A stretch of 64,000 bases of DNA, from assembly GCA_964502215.1 (NCBI GenBank), contig CAZCUN010000002.1, positions 33,375 to 97,374 of the forward strand, given 5' to 3'. A model generated the notes under the pieces. The model saw only the letters and a list, made by a program, of their open reading frames with translations. It was not told the origin of the DNA and did no database searches. Source of the DNA: JAALLB01 sp964502215 (GTDB lineage Bacteria > Pseudomonadota > Alphaproteobacteria > Rhizobiales > Rhizobiaceae). Shown here in pieces: positions 17,399 through 25,401 of the stretch. The stretch's first letter is position 1. Every line of letters begins with the position of its first letter. The position numbers and the translations under genes were made by a program.

Positions 17399-18766
17399 AT
17401 GAAAATCGTATCTGAATTTTATAAAAAAGCAGCCTCTTTCAAAAAAGATGAGAAAGGATCTATCCTTCCACTTACTGCAATTTTGATTACTAGTCTTGCA
17501 TTGGCTGGTGGTGCTGCAGTGGATTATTCACGTTACTCAAGTGCAAAAACAATCATGAGTACAGCATTAGATGCAGCTATTTTGGATGCGGGTCAAAGAT
17601 TGGGCGCCGGTCAGGTTGTCGATCAAAAGTTTGAAGATGATTTTAATGCATTTTTCCAGGCTAACATCACAGGTCGTGGTGGTTTTACAGATAACTATTC
17701 TATTGCAAGTTTTTCTGCGGACGCAGATACAGGCCGTGTTAATGCAAGTGCAAAAGCAAATGTTGATACGACTTTAATGCGTATTGGTGGCCTTGAAACC
17801 ATGAACCTTCAAACAACAAGTGGTGGTGTCTTTGAATCAAAAGAGACAGAAGTTACTATTATGCTTGATGTAACAGGTTCTATGCGTGGTTCAAAAATCA
17901 GAGCGTTAAGAGACGCAGCAGGCGAGGCTGTTGATATTTTATTGCCAGATGGCAATCAAACTCGCGGTACTCGTGTTGGGATTGTTCCTTATGCGTCATC
18001 TATTAATGCACATAAATATGCTAGAAGAGCAACACGTGGGAATGATAGAGTGCGAGTTGCATCAGCAGGTGCATTTTTAAATAACACTAATAATGTTCGT
18101 ACAAATGGATGTGTAACCGATCGAGGTGGTTTAGAAGCTGCCACTAACGTATCGTATAGAACTGTTCCTGTTGGTTCTGACAGACGTTCACTTCAAAATC
18201 CTGTAGCAAGCCTGAGATGCCCAAATTCTAGAGTTCTACCTTTGACAAACAATGCGAATGAATTGAAAAGAGAAATTAGAAATATGGAAGCAGCTGGTTT
18301 TACAGCTGGTAGCCTTGGCATTGCTTGGAGTTATTACATGCTTTCACCAGAGTGGAACAATCTTTGGAGAAACAGAGCTAATGAAGCAGGGCCTTACGGA
18401 GATGATACAAACAAAGTAGCAATTTTGATGACAGATGGTGTTTTTAATACTGCATATGCCAATATTAGTAATAATGCTACAGGTATAGCTGGTGATGTTA
18501 GGGGTGCATTTGCAAGTGAAGACGCTAAAAACAGCTCGCAAAATATATCTGCCGAGCTTTGCGAAAATATGAAGAACGACGGTATTACAGTTTATACAAT
18601 TGCATTTGAATTGGATAATAATATAGCTCGTGACATTCTTGATAACTGTGCTAGTGACGATGTTGGAAGTGATATTTTCTTTTATCAAGCTGATAGTGAA
18701 GAAGAGCTGAGAGATGCATTTCGCGCCATTGCAAGTAACATTTCAAGCCTACGCCTTACTCAGTAA
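17399..18766 (+). CDS. TadE/TadG-like pilus protein with von Willebrand A domain
   Basis: 455 residues from ATG 17399 with GGAGAG upstream. Residues 20-45 hold a prepilin-like hydrophobic segment (GSILPLTAILITSLALAGGA) followed by DYSRYSSAKTIMSTALDAAIL, the start of TadE/TadG-like Flp-pilus proteins. From about residue 150 a vWA domain begins with the MIDAS motif DVTGSMRGSK and continues to ILMTDGVFN and a C-terminal helix SEEELRDAFRAIASNI. Three cysteine-containing segments (NGCVTD, LRCPNS, DNCASD) suit a secreted location. No other tad genes are in the window. A stable hairpin follows the stop. Sequence is richer in A/T than neighbours. Confidence 0.8.
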   Translation: MKIVSEFYKKAASFKKDEKGSILPLTAILITSLALAGGAAVDYSRYSSAKTIMSTALDAAILDAGQRLGAGQVVDQKFEDDFNAFFQANITGRGGFTDNYSIASFSADADTGRVNASAKANVDTTLMRIGGLETMNLQTTSGGVFESKETEVTIMLDVTGSMRGSKIRALRDAAGEAVDILLPDGNQTRGTRVGIVPYASSINAHKYARRATRGNDRVRVASAGAFLNNTNNVRTNGCVTDRGGLEAATNVSYRTVPVGSDRRSLQNPVASLRCPNSRVLPLTNNANELKREIRNMEAAGFTAGSLGIAWSYYMLSPEWNNLWRNRANEAGPYGDDTNKVAILMTDGVFNTAYANISNNATGIAGDVRGAFASEDAKNSSQNISAELCENMKNDGITVYTIAFELDNNIARDILDNCASDDVGSDIFFYQADSEEELRDAFRAIASNISSLRLTQ

Positions 18767-18781
18767 GAACTATCGCTTAGC

Positions 18782-18806
18782 CAGCCATGCAATATTTGCA
18801 TGGCTG
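18782..18806 (+). terminator. hairpin downstream of the vWA gene
   Basis: A perfect 11-bp stem (CAGCCATGCAA / TTGCATGGCTG) with a three-base loop begins 15 bases after the stop. There is no T-tract after it, so it may be a transcript-stabilising or processing hairpin rather than a Rho-independent terminator. Confidence 0.5.
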
Positions 18807-18860
18807 ATATGAATGATCGGGACTCCTAAATTGCGAACTGATTATCTATATATTTACTAA

Positions 18861-19003
18861 CAGCGATAAACGCTGAACATAAATTTCAGAACTACTCCTC
18901 CTCCCAAGTTCTGAATATAAGGATTAGCTTTTTCCTCCAATTTTGCTAATCCGATCATATGAAGCTCGCCAGATCCTCCTCCCCTGGCGAGCTTTATTGT
19001 TTT
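18861..19003 (+). ncRNA. candidate sRNA with three anti-Shine-Dalgarno hairpin loops
   Basis: Three consecutive hairpins are visible. H1: 9-bp stem 18885-18893/18907-18915, loop ACTCCTCCTCCCA. H2: 8-bp stem 18921-18928/18945-18952, loop containing TCCTCC. H3: 11-bp stem 18962-18972/18984-18994, loop ATCCTCCTCCC, followed by TATTGTTTT and thus a plausible terminator. A small hairpin CAGCG-ATAAA-CGCTG (18861-18875) precedes them. CCUCCUCCC in hairpin loops is the defining feature of alphaproteobacterial 'cuckoo' RNAs (CcsR of Rhodobacter, alpha-r14 of rhizobia), which can pair with Shine-Dalgarno sequences. The boundaries are estimates, and no DUF1127 gene is adjacent, unlike in Rhodobacter. 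Confidence 0.75.
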
Positions 19004-19027
19004 AAAGTGCTTTTACTTTCTTCCAGA

Positions 19028-19063
19028 CAAAAGAAAAGAGCCGCTCTTTTCAGAACGACTCTT
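19028..19063 (-). terminator. Rho-independent terminator of the acs / small-ORF transcript
   Basis: On the minus strand a 12-bp stem (two G-U pairs) closes on a GAAA tetraloop (plus-strand arms 19036-19047 and 19052-19063), followed by TCTTTTGT. The orientation terminates transcription coming from acs and the 28-codon ORF, about 25 bases from the end of the convergent candidate sRNA. Confidence 0.75.
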
Positions 19064-19122
19064 CGCGATTTTTACTTCCGAAAAAATCTTTCAGTTAACG
19101 CGGTCGTACCGCAGAAAACTGT

Positions 19123-19209
19123 CTAGCGGAATGAAGCCTCAGTGAAGGCTGCTCCAATGTGAACTTCTTTCCCCTGGATCTCCCCAGAAACCATAAAATC
19201 ACTCGACAT
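19123..19209 (-). CDS. 28-codon small ORF with perfect Shine-Dalgarno
   Basis: ATG at 19207-19209 through TAG at 19123-19125 encodes MSSDFMVSGEIQGKEVHIGA followed by AFTEASFR. The ribosome binding site AAAGGAGGT (19216-19224) is fully complementary to the 16S 3' end with seven bases to the ATG, the best such site I noticed in the window. It lies about 70 bases downstream of acs on the same strand and ends ahead of a strong terminator. No known family is recognised. It could encode a real small protein or be a leader or target site; its GGAGG is exactly complementary to the CCTCC loops of the adjacent convergent candidate sRNA. Confidence 0.55.
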   Translation of the reverse strand: MSSDFMVSGEIQGKEVHIGAAFTEASFR

Positions 19210-19280
19210 TAGACCACCTCCTTTCGATTCGTTAAACATGACTGATATGTTGCCATAGATAAAAAAATCGTCAAGGTGGT

Positions 19281-21239
19281 TTAACTTTTATTTTGACGGT
19301 TCTCGATCAGATCATCCACTACTGCAGGTTCTGCAAGCGTTGATGTATCGCCTAAGTTTGAGAAATCGTCTTCTGCAATCTTGCGGAGAATTCTGCGCAT
19401 GATTTTACCTGAGCGGGTTTTTGGCAAGCCCGGTGCCCACTGGATTGCGTCTGGTGCAGCGATTGGGCCGATTTCTGTTCGCACGTGAGTTCGGAGTTCT
19501 TTTTTCAGCTCATCTGTTGGTTCAACTCCTGCCATCAAGGTCACATAGCAATAGATGCCTTGGCCTTTGATGTCGTGTGGATAGCCCACAACGGCTGATT
19601 CTGATACTGCGTCATGCGCGCCTAAAGCTGCTTCAACTTCTGCTGTTCCCATACGGTGACCTGAGACGTTGATCACATCATCAACGCGGCCTGTAATCCA
19701 GTAGTAACCATCTTCATCGCGTCGGCAGCCGTCACCTGTAAAGTATTTGCCTTTATAGGTTGAGAAATAAGTTTGTACAAAACGTTCATGGTCGCCATAA
19801 ACCGTACGCATCTGGCCAGGCCAACTGTCTGTAATACAAAGATTACCGTCGGCAGCGCCTTCTAGCGGATTGCCATCATTATCAACCAGTTGAGGTTGAA
19901 CACCAAAGAAAGGCGTTGTGGCAGAGCCAGGTTTTAAGTCTGTGGCACCTGGGAGCGGCGTAATCATGTGGCCGCCAGTTTCTGTTTGCCACCATGTATC
20001 AACAATTGGGCAACGCCCTTCGCCAACAATGTTGTGATACCATTCCCAAGCTTCGGGATTTATCGGCTCGCCCACTGTTCCAAGAATACGAAGTGAAGAC
20101 CGTGAGGTTGATTTTACAGGGTCATCGCCTGCTTGCATTAAAGCTCTAATCGCAGTGGGGGCTGTGTAGAATTGATTGACTTTATGTTTGTCACAGACTT
20201 CCCAGAAACGTGCAGTTGTTGGATAGTTTGGGACACCTTCAAACATGATGGTCGTAGCGCCATTAGCAAGTGGGCCATAGACAATATAAGAGTGGCCAGT
20301 AACCCAACCCACATCTGCGGTACACCAGTAGATATCACCTTCTTGATAATCGAAAGTATATTGGTGTGTCATGGAAGCCCAAACGAGATAACCACCTGTT
20401 GTATGAAGCACACCTTTTGGTTGGCCTGTTGAGCCTGAAGTATACAAAATGAAAAGCGGGTCTTCTGCGCTCATTTCTTCTGGCGGGCAATCAGGAGAAG
20501 CTGCGTCAACTACATCGTGATACCAGACGTCGCGGCCTTCAACCCAATTGATATCGCCACCAGTTCGCTTCACAACGATTATGCTTTTAACGGCCTGACC
20601 GTCTTTAGCTGCAATTTCACAAGCGGCATCTGTATTGGCTTTTAATGGAATTTTTTTGCCACCGCGCAAACCTTCATCTGCGGTGATGATGTACTCTGAT
20701 TGGCAATTGACTAAGCGCCCTGCAAGGGCATCGGGAGAAAAGCCACCAAAGACAATTGAATGCACTGCGCCAATTCTGGTACAGGCAAGCATTGCATAAG
20801 CAGCCTCAGGCACCATCGGCATATAAAGTGTTACGCGGTCACCTTTTTTAATGCCTTGTGCTTTCATGGCATTTGATAGTCGGCAAACGTGTTCATGCAG
20901 TTGTTTATAGGTAATGTGGAGATCGTCTGTTGGCTCATCGCCTTCCCAGATGATAGCTGTTTGGTCTCCACGTTTTTCTAAGTGGCGATCAATACAGTTG
21001 GCAGAAACGTTTAGCGTTCCATCTTCATACCATTTGATAGAAACATCTGGATATTCAAAAGTTGTGTTCTTGACCTTGGTATAAGGTTTCATCCACTCAA
21101 GGCGCTTGCCTTCATCACCCCAAAATCCATCAGGATCAGAAACACTACGCTCATACATTTCCTTGTATTTGGCTGCATCTGCGTGTGTGTTTTTGGTTGC
21201 ATCCTTCAACACCGGATATGTTTTGCTTGCGTCTGACAT
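19281..21239 (-). CDS. acs: acetyl-CoA synthetase
   Basis: 652-residue AMP-forming acetate:CoA ligase, the normal Acs length, activating acetate for central metabolism. Seen: the N-terminal YKEMYERSVSDPDGFWGDEG, P-loop-like LFILYTSGSTGQPKGV, WWQTETGGHMITPLPG (acetate-pocket tryptophan region), YFTGDGCRRDEDGYYWITGR, and the C-terminal LPKTRSGKIMRRILRKIA holding the regulatory lysine that is acetylated in other Acs enzymes. A small ORF and terminator follow. Confidence 0.97.
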   Translation of the reverse strand: MSDASKTYPVLKDATKNTHADAAKYKEMYERSVSDPDGFWGDEGKRLEWMKPYTKVKNTTFEYPDVSIKWYEDGTLNVSANCIDRHLEKRGDQTAIIWEGDEPTDDLHITYKQLHEHVCRLSNAMKAQGIKKGDRVTLYMPMVPEAAYAMLACTRIGAVHSIVFGGFSPDALAGRLVNCQSEYIITADEGLRGGKKIPLKANTDAACEIAAKDGQAVKSIIVVKRTGGDINWVEGRDVWYHDVVDAASPDCPPEEMSAEDPLFILYTSGSTGQPKGVLHTTGGYLVWASMTHQYTFDYQEGDIYWCTADVGWVTGHSYIVYGPLANGATTIMFEGVPNYPTTARFWEVCDKHKVNQFYTAPTAIRALMQAGDDPVKSTSRSSLRILGTVGEPINPEAWEWYHNIVGEGRCPIVDTWWQTETGGHMITPLPGATDLKPGSATTPFFGVQPQLVDNDGNPLEGAADGNLCITDSWPGQMRTVYGDHERFVQTYFSTYKGKYFTGDGCRRDEDGYYWITGRVDDVINVSGHRMGTAEVEAALGAHDAVSESAVVGYPHDIKGQGIYCYVTLMAGVEPTDELKKELRTHVRTEIGPIAAPDAIQWAPGLPKTRSGKIMRRILRKIAEDDFSNLGDTSTLAEPAVVDDLIENRQNKS

Positions 21240-21462
21240 GATATCTCCTCCAACCCTTGCAATATATAAGGGTATTTCTACTCCAAGTTGCCGTCTTTAT
21301 AATCCCATCATAGGTGAAAGGTCTATTCAACCATTGGTCTATGTGGAAGCTTATTCTCAACTGCAAATCTTAACGACTATGGTTAATTTCCGATAGTTAA
21401 AATTTTAACGAATTTCTGGTAATCTGATGTTTGTTCCATTTGTATTGTGTAGGAAATTTAAA

Positions 21463-21870
21463 ATGGCCAAAAGAAGCCACCTTAAAATCGCAGTTATTGC
21501 ACTGCCGCTTATTCTATCTGCTTGTGCGTCAGCAGATTTTAAATTCTTTTTTAAACCTGCAAAAATCACTTGGAATGACACCAGTTGGTGTACGCCTTTG
21601 CAGTTAAAGATTGCGCTTACTAAAGTTGCTAAACGTTATGGTGACATTCGTGTGCATTCGACACACCGTTGGCCTTTGGAAAACAAACGTAAAGGGGGTA
21701 AGAAAAAATCCTATCACCTGACGTGCCGTGCCGTAGATTTTTCAGTTAAGGGTGGCAAGCCAAGTGAGATTAAAGCTTATCTTAAATCCATGTGGGAAGT
21801 AGGCGGCTATAGCTATTATCCGCACCAGAATTTCTTTCACATTGATACTGGGCCACGCAGGACTTGGTAG
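21463..21870 (+). CDS. peptidase M15-like lipoprotein (D-Ala-D-Ala carboxypeptidase fold)
   Basis: 136 residues from ATG 21463 with AGGAAA upstream. The N terminus is a lipoprotein signal (LKIAVIALPLILSACASA, lipobox LSAC). The mature domain carries the M15 zinc pattern: HSTHRWPL, then HLTCRAVDF (HxxxxxxD) and HIDTGPRRTW with the last histidine. This matches the small YcbK/DUF882-related group implicated in murein processing. Cell-envelope location and zinc dependence are inferred. The stop lies three bases from the convergent GFA gene. Confidence 0.78.
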   Translation: MAKRSHLKIAVIALPLILSACASADFKFFFKPAKITWNDTSWCTPLQLKIALTKVAKRYGDIRVHSTHRWPLENKRKGGKKKSYHLTCRAVDFSVKGGKPSEIKAYLKSMWEVGGYSYYPHQNFFHIDTGPRRTW

Positions 21871-21873
21871 CGG

Positions 21874-22374
21874 TTATTTTCCAAAAGCCATTGCGATACG
21901 CGCTTTTATTAATTTAGTAAAAAGCGCGATCGGAAATCTTTTGTATGTCGGTGCGTTGTCTGGGAATGGTAATTTTGAATCTCTGAATTGGATTTGCGTT
22001 CGCATTTCAACATCAGGTAATTCGCCCTCATAGCGATTTTGATAAGTCGAGACCCAGTGACCTGGTGAGAATTTTAGATACATTGCTGAATTGCAACAAG
22101 AGGCAACATAGCGTGTGGTCTTTGATTTTTCTTTTAACTTATGCCCTTCAGGCAGCTCTTCGCCTTTGATGCATCTAAAATGATCATCACGGTATGTGAG
22201 GTAGGATGAACCGCCATCAGCATCTAAAACTTGTGGTGCATAGGACAAAGCTTCGATTAACTTACTACCTGCCTGACAATCATCGCAGTAACATACGCCA
22301 ACAAGAATTGGTTGTTTGATAGCTTCAAAGTGAACATTTCCACACTTGCATTTAGAAATTCTAGTGCTGGTCAT
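21874..22374 (-). CDS. GFA-fold zinc protein (DUF6151-like)
   Basis: 166 residues with the cysteine arrangement of the glutathione-dependent formaldehyde-activating (GFA/Mss4-like) fold: KCKCGNVHFE at residues 8-17, GVCYCDDCQAG about residue 27, and ASCCNSAMYL about residue 90. Most GFA-fold proteins are structural zinc proteins of unknown substrate; the glutathione role applies only to a few. The C-terminal third (KLPFPDNAPTYKRFPIALFT) is longer than in minimal GFA proteins. Minus-strand neighbour of the nitroreductase-like gene. Confidence 0.75.
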   Translation of the reverse strand: MTSTRISKCKCGNVHFEAIKQPILVGVCYCDDCQAGSKLIEALSYAPQVLDADGGSSYLTYRDDHFRCIKGEELPEGHKLKEKSKTTRYVASCCNSAMYLKFSPGHWVSTYQNRYEGELPDVEMRTQIQFRDSKLPFPDNAPTYKRFPIALFTKLIKARIAMAFGK

Positions 22375-22401
22375 AGTTTAAATCACTACCTAAATTGCTG
22401 C

Positions 22402-23091
22402 CTAAATCATAGTCAAAATTTCATCGAGTGGTTTTTTTATTTTAGCGACTGCTGGTACTGTAGCATTTTCGGCTGAATGACCAACAGCTAAGATCATCAC
22501 TGGTTTTTCAGATTTTGGACGCTCTAACAATTCATTTAAGAACTTCATAGGGTTTGGCGTATGAGTGAGCGTGGATAATCCTGCTTGGTGCAGGCTTGCG
22601 ATTAGAAATCCCGTTGCGATGCCGACGCTTTCATTGACGTAATAATTTTTGTAAGTCGTGCCATCGTCAAATTCGCCATAGCGCTGAGCGAAGATTACGA
22701 TTAGCCAAGGGGCAATTTCCAGATGGGGTTTTTCAGGACCTGTGCCAATCGGTTCAAGTGCCTTTATCCATTCATCCCCACCGCCACCTGCATAAAAAGC
22801 CTCTTCTTCTTTTTCTGATGCTTTACGGATTTTGGATTTAATTTCTGGATTGCGAATAGCCACAAAATGCCAAGGTTGATGGTTTGCACCAGAAGGGGCA
22901 GAACCTGCGGTACGAATGCAGTTTTCAATGATATTTTTCGAGACAGGTCTATTTGAAAAATCGCGGATTGAATGGCGTGTTTTCATATGCTCATAAAACT
23001 TAAGCGCCTCAACTTGCATTTCTTCATCGCTCATTGCTGTGCGATCAGGAAGGGCGAGAGCTTCAAATTTTAGTTTGGATTTGGCAAACAA
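22402..23091 (-). CDS. iodotyrosine-deiodinase-like nitroreductase-family flavoprotein
   Basis: 229 residues. The FMN-binding start is KTRHSIRDFSNRPV, followed by RTAGSAPSGANHQPWHF. By hand alignment it is much closer to animal iodotyrosine deiodinase than to ordinary nitroreductases, including the C terminus ATVPAVAKIKKPLDEI. Residues corresponding to the zwitterion-binding triad of human IYD (E157, Y161, K182) appear as E96, Y100 and K121 with identical spacing. Family knowledge: IYD homologues reductively dehalogenate halotyrosines using FMN. Substrate here is unproven. Transcribed from just upstream of nth, probably with the GFA gene downstream. Confidence 0.78.
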   Translation of the reverse strand: MFAKSKLKFEALALPDRTAMSDEEMQVEALKFYEHMKTRHSIRDFSNRPVSKNIIENCIRTAGSAPSGANHQPWHFVAIRNPEIKSKIRKASEKEEEAFYAGGGGDEWIKALEPIGTGPEKPHLEIAPWLIVIFAQRYGEFDDGTTYKNYYVNESVGIATGFLIASLHQAGLSTLTHTPNPMKFLNELLERPKSEKPVMILAVGHSAENATVPAVAKIKKPLDEILTMI

Positions 23092-23112
23092 AGTTCAGTC
23101 CTTTTGTGAAGT

Positions 23113-23847
23113 TTATATCGGTATTTCCTGATCTAAAATCGGAACAATTGCTGCTGGCACGTCGCAGGTTTTTTCTTTTGACTTACACAAATCTGCAACG
23201 ATGCAAGCTTCACATTTTGGTTTTCTGGCAACGCACATATAGCGCCCATGCAATATCAGCCAATGATGGGCGTGGTATAAAAACTCTTCTGGAATGATCT
23301 TCATCAAAATCGCTTCGACATCATCGGGCGTTTTTGCAGGCGCTAATCCCATGCGCATGCCAATCCGTAAGATATGTGTATCGACAGCCATGGTTGGAAT
23401 GCCAAAGGCCATCGACATGACGACGTTTGCGGTTTTTCGTCCAACCCCTGGCAGCTTTACCAATTCTTCGCGTGCTTCTGGTACAATGCTGTTAAAATCA
23501 TCGACCAGCATTTGTGAAAGCGCGATGACGTTTTTGGCTTTATTGCGCCAAAGACCGATGGTCTTGATGTATTCGCCAACTTTAACTTCACCCAGTGCCA
23601 GCATTTTTTCTGGTGTGTCTGCAACTTTGAAGAGTTCTTTAGTAGCGCGATTGACACCAACGTCTGTTGCTTGCGCAGAAAGGGCAACCGCTACCACCAG
23701 TGTATAAGGATTGACGTGCATCAATTCGCCCTTGGGTTCAGGGCGTAATTTTCTAAACCGCGAGAAGATTTCGGTCAGCTCTTCGTGGTTATATTTGCTG
23801 CGTGGCAGGCGTTTCTTTTTTGGTTTTGCTTTTGGGGTTGATGCCAT
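23113..23847 (-). CDS. nth: endonuclease III
   Basis: 244-residue bifunctional DNA glycosylase/AP lyase of base-excision repair. The helix-hairpin-helix LPGVGRKTANVVMS contains the catalytic lysine (K in GRKTA), AVDTHILRIGMRMGL the catalytic aspartate, and the C terminus the [4Fe-4S] ligands in CVARKPKCEACIVADLC (C-x6-C-x2-C-x5-C). The N terminus is Lys-rich (KPKKKRLPRSK). Divergent from the DUF2244 gene, an arrangement usual in Hyphomicrobiales. Confidence 0.96.
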   Translation of the reverse strand: MASTPKAKPKKKRLPRSKYNHEELTEIFSRFRKLRPEPKGELMHVNPYTLVVAVALSAQATDVGVNRATKELFKVADTPEKMLALGEVKVGEYIKTIGLWRNKAKNVIALSQMLVDDFNSIVPEAREELVKLPGVGRKTANVVMSMAFGIPTMAVDTHILRIGMRMGLAPAKTPDDVEAILMKIIPEEFLYHAHHWLILHGRYMCVARKPKCEACIVADLCKSKEKTCDVPAAIVPILDQEIPI

Positions 23848-23868
23848 GCGACTTTTTAGTTCCTATTC

Positions 23869-24372
23869 ATGTCAGATTTAAAGTTTAAGTTACGCTTTAT
23901 GGAAATAGAAAACAAACCAGAATTTATTGCAGAGCTTACCCCACACCGCTCGCTTGGGCGTAATGGGTTTTTGCTTCTGATGGGGTTTATTGGTGTCACT
24001 TGTTTTTTATCTGGCATGATGTTTTTGGTGATGGGTGCTTGGCCTGTTTTTATTGCGATGGCGCTTGATGTTTTAATTATTTGGCTTGCGTTTCATCTTA
24101 ATTATCGTGCTGCCAAAGCCCGCGAAGTTATTTCGGTTGCACGTGACGAATTGAAAATTCAAAAGTTTGATCCGCGTGGAATTATGACCGAACATTTGTT
24201 CAATCCGTTTTGGACGCGCTTTGAAGTCGATCGCCACGACGAGATTGGCATTACGTCGATGCGCCTCACAACAAAAGAGTTTAGCTTACCGATTGGGGCG
24301 TTCTTAAATCCTGATGATCGCGAAAGTTTCGCTCATGCTTTTAAGAATGCGTTGGGACGTGTAAAAGTTTAA
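23869..24372 (+). CDS. DUF2244 membrane protein
   Basis: 167 residues. After an N-terminal soluble strand (PEFIAELTPHRSLGRNGF) come two adjacent membrane helices (LLLMGFIGVTCFLSGMMFLV and WPVFIAMALDVLIIWLAFHL) and a soluble C-terminal part with the DUF2244 features NYRAAKAREVISVARDELKI and FNPFWTRFEVDR. The function of DUF2244 is unknown. The position divergent from nth supports the assignment. Confidence 0.85.
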   Translation: MSDLKFKLRFMEIENKPEFIAELTPHRSLGRNGFLLLMGFIGVTCFLSGMMFLVMGAWPVFIAMALDVLIIWLAFHLNYRAAKAREVISVARDELKIQKFDPRGIMTEHLFNPFWTRFEVDRHDEIGITSMRLTTKEFSLPIGAFLNPDDRESFAHAFKNALGRVKV

Positions 24373-24420
24373 CGCAAGTTTCGGGTGGCGTAGTCTTTTG
24401 CGCTGTTCTAATCTCACTCC

Positions 24421-25401
24421 ATGAAACATGATTTACATTCCCCTAAAGCACTACGATACGGTGGGCATATTCTGGAAGCTGATGAAGCGGTGGATGGTGA
24501 CTATGCCACAATCCGTAAGGCCGTGGAGTTTTTGTCTATTTGTTGGCAGGATCAACCTTCTTTAGCTGAGCTGTCTTCGCACTTAGGACTTGGTGAAACT
24601 GCTACGCAGAAATTGTTTACGCGCTGGGCTGGGATCTCACCTAAGGCTTTTAGTCAGGCCGTAACGCTTGATCATGCCAAGCGGCTTTTACGTGATGAAG
24701 ATTTGCCGATATTGGATGCAAGTTTTGAACTTGGTTTATCATCTCCCTCGCGCTTGCATGATTTGTTTGTAACCCATGAAGCGATGTCGCCTGGGGTTTG
24801 GAAAGCACGTGGGGGTGGTTTGAATTTAGAGTATGGTTTTCATCAATGTCCGTTTGGGCAGGCGTTGGTGATCGCCCTTCGACAGGCTCAGGGCGAGGGT
24901 ATTAAGGGGATCGCTCACGGTGAGGGCGCTATGGGAGCACATCAAAGTGAGATGGCTTCTCTAGTGGGGCTTGCATTTTGTGATGCGGGTGAAGAAGCGT
25001 TGGCGCTTGAAGATATGAAAAGCCGTTGGCCAAATGCTAGGTATAATGAGAACCTTGGTTTAACGGCTGCGATAGCAAAGCGTATTTTCAGGCCTGATAC
25101 TTGGTCGCCTGATACACCTTTGCGGGTGACATTAATTGGCACTGATTTTCAAATAAGAGTTTGGGATACATTGCTGGGCATCCCGCTTGGCCACGCTAAA
25201 ACCTATTCTGATATTGCTGAAGCGATTGATAATCCTAAGGCAGTTCGTGCGGTGGGTGCTGCTGTTGGGCGTAACCCGATTTCTTTTGTAGTTCCGTGCC
25301 ACAGAGCGCTTGGAAAATCTGGTGCGCTTACGGGATATCACTGGGGACTAACGCGCAAGAGGGCAATGCTTGGGTGGGAATCTGGTAGGCTGGGGAATTA
25401 A
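24421..25401 (+). CDS. Ada-like methylated-DNA--protein-cysteine methyltransferase with AraC HTH
   Basis: 326 residues. Residues 30-130 form an AraC-type double helix-turn-helix (LAELSSHLGLGETATQKLFT and LDASFELGLSSPSRLHDLF); residues 140-320 are the O6-alkylguanine-DNA alkyltransferase with FRVxxxxT-type LLGIPLGHAKTYSDIAEAI and active-site VVPCHRALG. It lacks the N-terminal zinc/Cys38 phosphotriester domain of E. coli Ada. About residues 151-175 are an extra in-frame segment (RQAQGEGIKG and following) that begins with a half copy of the palindromic repeat and interrupts the family block CPFGQALVIA...SLVGLAF. DNA repair by suicidal methyl transfer is expected if the insertion is tolerated. 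Confidence 0.85.
   Translation: MKHDLHSPKALRYGGHILEADEAVDGDYATIRKAVEFLSICWQDQPSLAELSSHLGLGETATQKLFTRWAGISPKAFSQAVTLDHAKRLLRDEDLPILDASFELGLSSPSRLHDLFVTHEAMSPGVWKARGGGLNLEYGFHQCPFGQALVIALRQAQGEGIKGIAHGEGAMGAHQSEMASLVGLAFCDAGEEALALEDMKSRWPNARYNENLGLTAAIAKRIFRPDTWSPDTPLRVTLIGTDFQIRVWDTLLGIPLGHAKTYSDIAEAIDNPKAVRAVGAAVGRNPISFVVPCHRALGKSGALTGYHWGLTRKRAMLGWESGRLGN
24876..24898 (+). repeat. half palindromic repeat inside the Ada-like coding sequence
   Basis: Twenty-one of 23 bases match the right arm of the repeat at 3364-3386 (core CCTTCGACAGGCTCAGG). The reading frame stays open and translates it as LRQAQGEG, the characteristic peptide of this repeat when read in this frame. The complementary arm is not present downstream, so this is a half element or a decayed copy. 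Confidence 0.85.
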
